Positions 17,107 through 25,900 of a DNA stretch of 41,368 bases are shown piece after piece. Under the pieces are notes generated by a model. It was given only the letters and a program-made list of their open reading frames with translations. It was not told the DNA's origin and did not search any database. A program made the position numbers and the translations under genes. This DNA comes from a virus: IMG/VR virus record IMGVR_UViG_3300008448_000207, positions 1 to 41,368 of that record; one strand, 5' to 3'. Each line of letters starts with the position of its first letter. Position 1 is the stretch's first letter.

Positions 17107-17720
17107 TATTTTATACCATACTTTCTATCTATATATTCTTCATACTCTACAGTATGAGTGTCATCATTATAATCTAGCATTGTTACAAATGAATATTTAG
17201 TTCCCGACCTTACTGGCATTGCTACGTGGGAAAACAAATAGGTAGAAGGAAATATGTATAAGTCCCCTGCCTTTGGTTTTTCAAAAATCTTTAATTTTGG
17301 AAAAGCTAATTCTCCTCCAACATAGTCGTCATTTGGATAAGATACTAATGAAACTGTAGATATATATGACCATCCATGATCTGCATGCTCTTTAAAATAT
17401 TGTCCTGGACCATATTTAACAACATTAGTCCATTCCCAAAAACCCATTTTTATTTGGTAATAATCGCAATATGCATCTACATAAGGCTTTTGAGATTCAT
17501 AAAGATGTTTATATATATTATGATCTTTTCCTAAATCGCTTAGCTTAAAATCATAACAGTCTCTATATTCTATATCTGTTTCTTCTAGTCCTACTTGAGC
17601 TTTAGCCCAAGAGCAATCCCCTTTTGATACGGCTTTTTCAATTTCATTTATTACATCAAATGACTTATCAAAAACATTTTCAAATTTCCATATACCTGGG
17701 AATATTTCTATTTTATTCAT
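17106..17720 (-). CDS. 2OG-Fe(II) oxygenase E, probably leaderless
   Basis: 204 residues. Triad H112-x-D114 (KEHADHGWSY) and H165 (LFSHVAMPV), with K175 for 2-oxoglutarate. Signature YPNDDYVGGELAFP. Shorter than D in the N-terminal helical region but otherwise a clear paralogue. The gene starts the oxygenase block: a TTGACT-N17-TAAAGT promoter ends exactly six bases before its ATG, so the transcript may begin at the start codon, although AGGA is also present in those six bases. Confidence 0.87.
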   Translation of the reverse strand: MNKIEIFPGIWKFENVFDKSFDVINEIEKAVSKGDCSWAKAQVGLEETDIEYRDCYDFKLSDLGKDHNIYKHLYESQKPYVDAYCDYYQIKMGFWEWTNVVKYGPGQYFKEHADHGWSYISTVSLVSYPNDDYVGGELAFPKLKIFEKPKAGDLYIFPSTYLFSHVAMPVRSGTKYSFVTMLDYNDDTHTVEYEEYIDRKYGIK

Positions 17721-17726
17721 ATTCCT

Positions 17727-17755
17727 ACTTTAGCATTTAATATCTAGTTAGTCAA
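17727..17755 (-). promoter_or_regulatory. Promoter for the oxygenase block
   Basis: Minus strand: TTGACT (17755-17750), 17-base spacer, TAAAGT (17732-17727), then six bases to the ATG of oxygenase E. The -35 box lies in the last codons of the Hint-domain gene. Confidence 0.55.
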
Positions 17756-19405
17756 CATATGGATGGGGCATCCATTGTATGCAAGCATACCTCCAGCAAT
17801 AATCATGCCGTATGGCTCTCTATAGAAAAGAATTGTATTTGTTTTCTCTTTTATAATATTTAAACTAGTTATTGGAACAATATTGATAGATTCATCTGAG
17901 TAAATAACTAAAGAATCTCCTACAGATAAGTTTTCAACTGTAACAATAACATATTTATTATTTTTATAAATTAAAACATCTTCTTTTAATGAAAATCTCT
18001 TATCTTGATCATCGTTAATAACCATAGTTTTATTATGAGATTCAGTTAAAATATTAGTTATTTTAGAATTTAATAGTTTATGATTTTTTAACTCATTAAC
18101 TGACCATGAATTTACTATTTCTGAACATTCTGCTGTAACTACTCCAAACGAACAATTGTCTGCTCCGTATGTTATATCGTCAAAGTCTAGCGTAGCTAGT
18201 GTGTCTCCTATAACAATATCTTTTGCTTTCTTGTACCCGTCCGTTGTGAGTACAGGAGTATCCTCCTGAATACAAAATCTTGGTGGGCTAAAGAATCTTG
18301 GTGGGCTAAAGAATCTTGGTGGGCTAAAGAATCCTGGAGGACCAAAGAAACGTGGTGGGCTAAAGAATCTTGGTGGGCTAAAGAATCCTGGAGGACCAAA
18401 GAACCCTGGTGGGCCGAAGAAACGTGGTGGTGCAAAGAATCCTGGAGGACCAAAGAACCCTGGTGGGCCGAAGAAGAACGGTGGGCCGAAGAAGCGTGGT
18501 GGGCTAAAAAACGCTGGCGGGGCAAAGAACCCTGGTGGGCTAAAGAATCCTGGAGGACCAAAGAATGCTGGGGGTCCAAAGAAAAACGGTGGGCCAAAGA
18601 ATCCTGGAGGGGCAAAGAACCCTGGAGGAGAAAAGAAACGTGGTGGTGCAAAGAAGCGTGGTGGTGCAAAGAAATCTGGTGGCGTAAAGAAAAGAGGTGG
18701 AACGAAGAAAGTTGGTGGCAAGAAAAATGCTGGTGGGGCAAAGAATCCTGGTGGGCCGAAGAATGACGGTGGGCTAAAGAATGTTGTTACTTGATTTGTT
18801 GTAGCTCCAACAGAAGTTCCGTTAGCATTAATTGCTACTACTGTATAAGACTGTGAAGTTCCACCAACCTCTGAGATTGTGTATGGTGATGTTACGTTAT
18901 TATAAACTGGACCTGGTGTTCCATCTGAAGGTGGCTGAGTGTTTGGATCACTAGATGTAATTCTATAACTAGAAATAGCTTTTCCACCGTCATTTGCTGG
19001 TGCTGTCCAAGATACAACATCTTGATCTGCTACAGTTGACGAAACTGCTGGAGTTCTTGGAATACCAGGAACTGTAGTTGCTAAAATTTGATTTGAAGAT
19101 ACAGATTCATCTGAGTTACCATTAGCATTTGTTGCTAAAACTTTAAAAGTATAATTAACATTACTTTGAAGTCCTACAACTGTAATTGGGCTTGCCGATC
19201 CTTCACCAGTAAAACTTCCTGGAGTAGATCTTACTGTAAAGCTTGTTGGAACAGTACTTAATGGATCTACTGTAAAGCTTACTGTTGCGGCTCCATTATT
19301 AAAAAGTCTATTTGTTCCAACATCTGTTGCTACAGGGTTAAGTGGTGGCAACGGCTTTTCAAAATCGCCTGCTGCTGCTGACTTCTTACCAGATTTCTTT
19401 CCCAC
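17744..19405 (-). CDS. FN3 - (xFFxPP)28 - Hint domain protein
   Basis: 553 residues with four parts. Residues 1-17 are basic, Lys/Ser-rich. Residues 18-207 form two fibronectin type III domains (SNVNYTFKVLATNANGNSDE; VVSWTAPANDGGKAISSYRI). Residues 208-375 are 28 uninterrupted copies of the hexapeptide xFFxPP. Residues 378-553 are a Hint (hedgehog/intein) domain: C378 in CIQEDTPVLTTDGYKKAKDI, VIGD, a TxxH block B at T454-H457 (TESH) and a terminal AGGMLAYNG with N544. The Cys takes the place of the second Phe of the next repeat. The His normally before the terminal Asn is Tyr, and only nine residues follow it, so splicing is unlikely; thioester cleavage or attachment at C378 remains possible. 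Probably a surface fibre protein. Confidence 0.85.
   Translation of the reverse strand: MGKKSGKKSAAAGDFEKPLPPLNPVATDVGTNRLFNNGAATVSFTVDPLSTVPTSFTVRSTPGSFTGEGSASPITVVGLQSNVNYTFKVLATNANGNSDESVSSNQILATTVPGIPRTPAVSSTVADQDVVSWTAPANDGGKAISSYRITSSDPNTQPPSDGTPGPVYNNVTSPYTISEVGGTSQSYTVVAINANGTSVGATTNQVTTFFSPPSFFGPPGFFAPPAFFLPPTFFVPPLFFTPPDFFAPPRFFAPPRFFSPPGFFAPPGFFGPPFFFGPPAFFGPPGFFSPPGFFAPPAFFSPPRFFGPPFFFGPPGFFGPPGFFAPPRFFGPPGFFGPPGFFSPPRFFSPPRFFGPPGFFSPPRFFSPPRFFSPPRFCIQEDTPVLTTDGYKKAKDIVIGDTLATLDFDDITYGADNCSFGVVTAECSEIVNSWSVNELKNHKLLNSKITNILTESHNKTMVINDDQDKRFSLKEDVLIYKNNKYVIVTVENLSVGDSLVIYSDESINIVPITSLNIIKEKTNTILFYREPYGMIIAGGMLAYNGCPIHMLTN
18281..18784 (-). repeat. 18-bp tandem repeat, 28 copies, encoding xFFxPP
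   Basis: 504 bases made only of 18-base units. The units nearest the Hint domain (18281-18340) are almost identical at DNA level, while the distal ones differ at several positions. This suggests recent expansion at one end by slippage or unequal recombination. Each unit keeps the Phe-Phe and Pro-Pro pairs and varies the two other residues (G, A, S, R, F, others). Confidence 0.95.
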
Positions 19406-19413
19406 TTATACTC

Positions 19414-19917
19414 CTAAGCCGTAAGATCTCCGAATACTAACCATGTGTTAGCATCCCGTTTTAATAGAGTGGCAATTGACCACTGACTTCTTATTTTTAA
19501 TCCTGGGGTAGCATTAAGATTAACTCCAAAAGCACTACCTATAGTAATTTGACCAGAATTGGTTTGAATAACATCTATAGTTGTTCCTATTGGAAATGTT
19601 AGAGAAGGTGTGTCTGCTGGAATAGTTAGTGTTCCAGCAACCTTTAATGACATTTCAATTATAGAGTCTCTTTCGTCTAAAGAAGAAAGAGTATAATTTG
19701 AATAAACCTTATTTATTTTAGTAATAGAAGGAACGCCTTGTTTAGACTGAGGTCCATCTGAAAAATTTAATGTTCCATTACCAGTATTCATAGTTCCAGT
19801 AAGGTTAACAGTTCCGCCTAGTGTGGCGGAACCATTAACACCAAATTCTTCTGCTACCGACAGAGTTTTTACTGATAGTTCAGCGTTATAAGGTATTTTT
19901 ACTTTTTGTACAGACAT
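19414..19917 (-). CDS. Tail fibre / structural protein
   Basis: 167 residues. Gly/Thr/Asn-rich strands at the start (GVNGSATLGGTVNLTGTMNT) suggest a repeated beta-helix. The C-terminal part TIDVIQTNSGQITIGSA and SIATLLKRDANTWLVFGDL is a pattern I associate with tips or caps of fibre proteins in other phages. It lies between the Hint-domain gene and the 1004-residue fibre gene. Role inferred from composition and position. Confidence 0.6.
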   Translation of the reverse strand: MSVQKVKIPYNAELSVKTLSVAEEFGVNGSATLGGTVNLTGTMNTGNGTLNFSDGPQSKQGVPSITKINKVYSNYTLSSLDERDSIIEMSLKVAGTLTIPADTPSLTFPIGTTIDVIQTNSGQITIGSAFGVNLNATPGLKIRSQWSIATLLKRDANTWLVFGDLTA

Positions 19918-19938
19918 TTAAGTCTCCTCCTTATTCTT

Positions 19939-22900
19939 TTACGCTGATGCTTCTGTCCAAGATAGACGAGAGTAAACGCTAGCAGTTGACCCTCCGAGGT
20001 TTGTTGCTGTAATTGTTAGAACGTCTGGACCGTCTGGATAAATACCAGAAGTTGTTACGGTTCCTCCTCCACCCAAGATAGAGTTTCCTAGATCTCTAAG
20101 TGTACTTAGGTCAACTGAGTTTGTTCCAGTGGTAAAGAATCCACCAGTAACTTCTCCGCCAGAAACTGTTGAGCTTTGACCAGAATAGTCTGCAATTTGT
20201 GCAAGAGATGAGTTGACTGCGCCTGTTACGTTACCAACTGCATTTGTCCATGTTAATGACTGTGATGGTGTTCCATTAAGTATTGCCTGTACCAGAATTG
20301 TTGAACCTGATGATACAGATACGTCAAGGGCCCTCATGGCAAGCTGCATTCTATTTACAATTTCACGAGCACCAAAGTTTGCAGCAATTCCGTTATCTGC
20401 AGAAGGTGCTACACGAATTGAAAGAAGTGCTCTTGTTGCTCCTGATGGAACTGAAGTTGCAGTTCTCTGTCCATATGTAAAGATAAGTGACTTATCTTCA
20501 TCATACTGTCCGTCCATAATAACTGATGTTCCCCAGTGTGAAATAGTTGCTGCAAATGTTGGGAAAGCTAACTCAACACATGCTGGTGATTGTGCGTCAT
20601 AGGTAAACTGTAGAGGAACATCTGATCCCATTGGAACTGCTGAGAAAGCAGAGTTAGCTGCAGCTACTGGCTGGCTAAATGTAATTGCTCCTGTATCGTA
20701 GTTAATTGCAGATACAAAAGTCTCATCTGGATACTCTGACCCAACGACTCTCATACCAACCTGAATTTTTGCTGTATCAGCACCAAGTGTAATATTTCCT
20801 CTATTTTGTCCGCTTCCAATAGTAATTGCTACGTTTTGTGCTCCAAGCTTTGCACGAGTTAAACCAGTAAATGATGTTGCTGTTTTACCAGAATAATTTA
20901 CATACTCAACCTGTGTTGTATTTCTAACAACCAAGGTTCCAGAGCTAGGGAATCTTGATGTATCTTTTACTGGCAAAGATGTGCCAGTAGTCAATACTGT
21001 ATCTGTTAGGCTTGTAAAAGGAGGGTTTGTAGTTGAAGAATATCTACCTGGAAGGTTACCAGAGCGCATATACGCTTCAGTGTTAACGTTATTGTTTTGC
21101 ATTCTGTGCAAATAAATAATGTTACCCTTTGGACCTCTTACACCCCAACGGATAAATCCTGCTCCATACCATGTATAGTCGATATAGAACATCTGCATCT
21201 TAGAAAGGTCCATTGTATATTGTGAAGGTCCTGTTCCATCTGCCTTGTCCATGTTAAATTGATCTTGAGGAACTCTTGTATCAATTGTCTTTGAGTAAAT
21301 ACATAGTGAAGCTGTTGCTCCTCTATATGCAGGAGAAATATTCATTTCAATATCATTTGTAATCGAAGTAATTCTGTAAGATTGTCCTCTAATTACAATT
21401 GTATCTCCTGGAATTAACTGCTTGCTAAAATATGTTGGTTGTTCGCTAAGTGACTGAACAACAACGTCTGAACCGTTAGTTACGTTAATTCTTCCAGAAA
21501 GTTGAGTTGTTGAGCTTCTACGAACTGCATAAAGCTTTGTTCCGTCATACTCAAAAAATACTCCGTTTTGCTCATCAAACATACCAAGTCTATTTTGACA
21601 TCCGTACCATGCTTCAATAGAAGCAAACACGTTGCCAGTTGCAATAGTGCTTGATGGTGTAGATAGAGCTGTATATGAGAACCTATTGTATCCTAGAATA
21701 TCGTTTACCACGAATGTTCCATTGTATGCTGATTGATCAGCACCACCAATTTTTACTATAGTTCCTGGCTGGATACAGTGCTTTTCTTTTGTAACAACAG
21801 TTACAGTTGTTCCAGATGAAGTAATTGAGTCAATACCTGCGTATGGCTTTAGAATTGTTCCTGAAGACATTTGAATGCCCTTACCAGATTGATATCTAAA
21901 GTAACGTCTTGTTTGACGATATGCTTCTCCGTAGTTAGAACCAGCTTGAGTACCAAAAATTACTCCGCCGTCTGCTGGTCTATGCAAGAAAACACCTTGA
22001 GGTCTAACATAAATTTCTGTTGGCCCTCCTAGTGTTCCTGTTGGAACGTTATTTGCGTAATACACAAACTGTGTTGGGCTAAGAACTGTTGCAACAACAA
22101 AGTTACCGTTTGGTGGATTTGTTGTAGCTGTTGATCCCTTAACAACAATTTCGTTTCCAATTGCTAGTCCGTGGTCTACTGTAGTAGTAACGTTAATTCT
22201 ATTAGTAGAATAGGTTAATGCTGGAATAAATCCAATTCTTGCGCCACTAAATACTGTAGCTCTATAAATTGCTGTTTTATTTGTGTCTAAAATATTTGTT
22301 AGGTTAGCTTGGCTATTTTTTGAAGAAGCTGTATAAGTGAATGTATTTGTTCCTCCACCAGACTCCACAACAAAGTTACCGTTTGCTGCTGGAGCAAATG
22401 TATCTTGTACAGAAATAGGGTCTCCGTTATTTGGACCAACTCCTGAAGTTAATGATACGGTTACAACGTTTGTTCCCAAGCCGTAAGTAATTGATCCAAT
22501 ATTTGCAATTGGAGTTGGAGATGCGTAAGCAAAAGGCTTGTTGTTATAGAGAGCTAAGTTTTCCCACTTTGAAATCTGTGTTCCATATTCAAAGTCTGTA
22601 TCAATAAGAGCTTGTGGCTGAGTTACTCTAAGCTTATTTGTTGGATCCAACATTGTTTCTGATGGAGTAAATGATTCATCCACCTCATCCAATGTGATTG
22701 AAATTTTATCTGTAGACAACATCGCTGCTGTATTATATGCAAAAACGATGGTCGTGGTCTCGACACCATTTGCCTCTAATGAAACATAAGATGTTGCATT
22801 AAGTGAAGGGTCAGAGAAGTTATAAATTACCTGATTTTGGGTAACGTTTGTAATTAAAAGCAGTCTCTCTCGTGGGATTGCCTTTGGAATCACCAAAGTC

Positions 22901-22953
22901 TTAGTCGATGGTGTAAATGTATAATGTGTTTCTACTAAAATTTTTCTTGCCAT
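19939..22953 (-). CDS. Large virion structural protein
   Basis: 1004 residues. It begins MARKILVETHYTFTPSTKTL, a start I associate with cyanophage-type virion proteins. Beta-rich repeats follow: a motif around NRINVTTTVDHGLAIGNEIV recurs as TTVTVVTKEKHCIQPGTIVK and related stretches, suggesting three or more copies of one domain with a GN(F/E)VV element. The middle segment MQMFYIDYTWYGAGFIRWGV is distinctive. No signal peptide. Probably a major fibre or baseplate component; four bases separate it from the next gene. Confidence 0.65.
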   Translation of the reverse strand: MARKILVETHYTFTPSTKTLVIPKAIPRERLLLITNVTQNQVIYNFSDPSLNATSYVSLEANGVETTTIVFAYNTAAMLSTDKISITLDEVDESFTPSETMLDPTNKLRVTQPQALIDTDFEYGTQISKWENLALYNNKPFAYASPTPIANIGSITYGLGTNVVTVSLTSGVGPNNGDPISVQDTFAPAANGNFVVESGGGTNTFTYTASSKNSQANLTNILDTNKTAIYRATVFSGARIGFIPALTYSTNRINVTTTVDHGLAIGNEIVVKGSTATTNPPNGNFVVATVLSPTQFVYYANNVPTGTLGGPTEIYVRPQGVFLHRPADGGVIFGTQAGSNYGEAYRQTRRYFRYQSGKGIQMSSGTILKPYAGIDSITSSGTTVTVVTKEKHCIQPGTIVKIGGADQSAYNGTFVVNDILGYNRFSYTALSTPSSTIATGNVFASIEAWYGCQNRLGMFDEQNGVFFEYDGTKLYAVRRSSTTQLSGRINVTNGSDVVVQSLSEQPTYFSKQLIPGDTIVIRGQSYRITSITNDIEMNISPAYRGATASLCIYSKTIDTRVPQDQFNMDKADGTGPSQYTMDLSKMQMFYIDYTWYGAGFIRWGVRGPKGNIIYLHRMQNNNVNTEAYMRSGNLPGRYSSTTNPPFTSLTDTVLTTGTSLPVKDTSRFPSSGTLVVRNTTQVEYVNYSGKTATSFTGLTRAKLGAQNVAITIGSGQNRGNITLGADTAKIQVGMRVVGSEYPDETFVSAINYDTGAITFSQPVAAANSAFSAVPMGSDVPLQFTYDAQSPACVELAFPTFAATISHWGTSVIMDGQYDEDKSLIFTYGQRTATSVPSGATRALLSIRVAPSADNGIAANFGAREIVNRMQLAMRALDVSVSSGSTILVQAILNGTPSQSLTWTNAVGNVTGAVNSSLAQIADYSGQSSTVSGGEVTGGFFTTGTNSVDLSTLRDLGNSILGGGGTVTTSGIYPDGPDVLTITATNLGGSTASVYSRLSWTEASA

Positions 22954-22957
22954 GTGC

Positions 22958-25900
22958 TTACGCTCCTAATAATATATCTATTGGTCTAAACGGATACTTT
23001 GATTTGGTTATAGAGTTAGTGGCGGGTCCGCCCATAACTCTACCGTCAAATGTAGATCCTCTTGGTACAGGTTCTCCAAAGTTCAGATAACCCTGAGAGT
23101 CTACAAAAAAACCTTCTTGAGGTATCGGAGATAACCAATGATTATCTTGATTTCCTAGTATTTGAATTATACCATTAATGCTTATTAAAAGCCTAAGAGG
23201 GTTGGTTATGTTTACTACAGTATTATTGAATTTTGGCTGGAACCTTTGTTCTGCGCCGTTAAATTGGCTAGTCAAATTATCTAAAGGTATAATATCCTGG
23301 GCATATGAGTCAACGTATGCTTTATTTACGGCATCTGTTGGATTTACTGGAGATGGAACTGTTACTGTTCCAGTAAATGTTGGAGAAGCTTTTGGAGCCT
23401 TTAAATTCAGGTCGCTAACCAAACCTGAAATCTTAGATTGATCAATTGCGGCTGATGCGCTAATTTTATCATTTGTAATTGCATTTGCTGCAATCATTGC
23501 TTCTGTAATAGTTGAATTTGGAAGAATTACTGTACCAGTAAATGTAGGTGAGGCAAGTGGTGCCTTTAATCCTAGGGCTGTTGTTACTGTTCCAGCAAAA
23601 TTTGCATCATCATTAATTGCTGCTGCCAACTCATTTAATGTATCTAAGGCTGCTGGAGCACCATTAAGCAAATCATTTATTTCAAAATGTACGTATTCTG
23701 TTGTAGCAATTTGTGTAGTTGTAGTTCCTGGTGCTGCTGTTGGAGCAGTAGGAATTCCACTAAGAGCTGGAGAAGATAAAGAAGCCTTTAAATCAATTTG
23801 CCCCTGAACAGAGCTAGTAATTGATGATAAATGTGTCAAATCTATTATTGAAGAATTTGATAAAGATATTGATGTTGGAAGAGTTACGCTACCAGTAAAA
23901 ACTGGATCTTCTGATGGAGCCTTTAATGATAAATCTGAAACTAAATTAGTTATCTTAGACTGATCAATTCCTCCAAATATTTTTTCATTTGTTACTGCGT
24001 CATTAATAATTTTTGCAGTACCTACTGAATTATCTGTTGGAACTCTTGTGTCAGAAAGCCTTACATCATTAGTATATACTAAGTTTGCTGTATTTGTTAT
24101 TCCGTGAACATTTGTTGTTACATCATTATGTGTTGAAATTGCTGAAGTTGTAAATGAGTTTGCTGCACCTTCTGTAATTCCAGCTTGAGTAGATATAGCA
24201 TTTCCAACATATTCTTGTGTTGTCAAAAGAGAAGTATCTACAATTCCGTGTACCCCTAGAGTATCTGAGTTATGTACAGATATTGCAGCATCTACAGAAG
24301 AATTAGTTGCAAGTACGCTTGTGTCTGCTATTCCATGAACTGAAGTTGTATCATTTTGATGTGCAGTTATATCTGAAGCTATTCTGCTATTTCTAGCAAT
24401 TACTTCTTGAGCTATACCATAATCTGTATACTGTTTTAATGAAGCATCTAGTGTAGATAAATCTGTTGCAATTGATAGATCTAATTCTTGAATTTCAGCA
24501 TCAGTGTAAGCTTTATCTGTAACGCTAGCCTGTGCAACTTGTGTATCAACATAAGATGTTGTTGCTAAAAGAGCAGTGTTTGCAATTCCGTGAATATTTG
24601 TTGTGTCTGCTTCGTGAGATGCAAGAGCTGTGGCTGCTGCAGTTTCGGCAGCAGAGACATCTGACTGATATGCAAGTTGTGATGTATCTGTAATTCCATG
24701 TATATTTGTTGTGTCTGCTTCATGAATTGCTAAATTTAAAGCGGCTGAGCTTGATGCTGTAGCTATATCAGCGCTTAATGTTGTACCTTGTGCAGTTAAT
24801 TGTGTTTGAGTAACTAACTGTGCTGTATCTGCAATACCGTGAACTGCTGTAGTATCATTGTGATGAGCTGAAACTGCTGTTGCAATTGCTGTTGCAGTTG
24901 ATGTTTCAGATATTGTTATTGCAGCTGTTAATTCAGATTCAGTTACTAAATCGGCAGTGCTTAATATTCCATGAACGCCTGTAGTTTCATTATTATGATT
25001 ATTAATTTCTACTGCAAGATTCTGAGCTACGTAGTTTTGTGATGCAATAGGATTATATGCATTTCCATTTTCAAATACTTTCCATTGGTCTACTGTTTCA
25101 TCCCAAACTATTCCTGCATCTGTAGAAGTTCCTCTTTCAACAATAATTCCATAGTTTGTTCCTGGTTGAGGAGCGGTGGCTGGATCATGATCTGAATTTA
25201 ATATTACACTATTTTGAGCTAAAACATTTCCGTCATTATCTAATTTTACTGCACCACCAGGAGCATCTAATTGACTTAGTGGAATATAATCACCTAAGTT
25301 ATTTTGTAGTCCATCTGGAGTAACTGTAACATATTCAAGCTGTGCCCAAGTAGAGGTTCCGTCACCAATCTTTATTTGAAGTGTATCTGTTTCAAATCCA
25401 ATTTCACCATTTCGTAAAACTTCTGAGGCTAAAAATGATGAAGACTGCTTTTGTGTAATTTTTCCTAAATTATCTTTATTAATATTTAATACAGAGTTAG
25501 AAGTAAGTACTGGAACCTCATCAATCATATAAGATCTTCCAGCATGGATATCAATATTTTCGGAAGATGTCCATGCGTCTGAAGTGTTATACCAATAAAT
25601 ATGTTTTTCTGTATCACCCTTAAGAGCAATACCTCCGCCATCTGCAGTTGCATCTGTTGGGTTTGCTATGTCTCCAAGCTCAATGAATTTATCATCTACA
25701 GATAGAGTTGATGAGTTAATTGTTGTTGTTGTACCATTAACTGTTAAATTACCCATTATCTCTAGATTATTTCCAACATGTAGGTTATTTGTTACAGTTA
25801 CGTCAGAAGGTAATCCTATTTGAACAGAAGCTGTTTCTGAGCCAGAACCTGTAACCTCAATTTCATTTGTTGTTCCAGTAATTGTTGCTACATAATTTCC

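Noticed and set aside
18208-18741. Overlapping minus-strand frame rich in His, Ser and Leu
   Set aside because: It is the shifted reading of the 18-base tandem repeat and has no independent features.
18281-18784. Repeat array as a CRISPR
   Set aside because: Units are contiguous without spacers, lie inside a gene and keep the reading frame; no cas genes are present.
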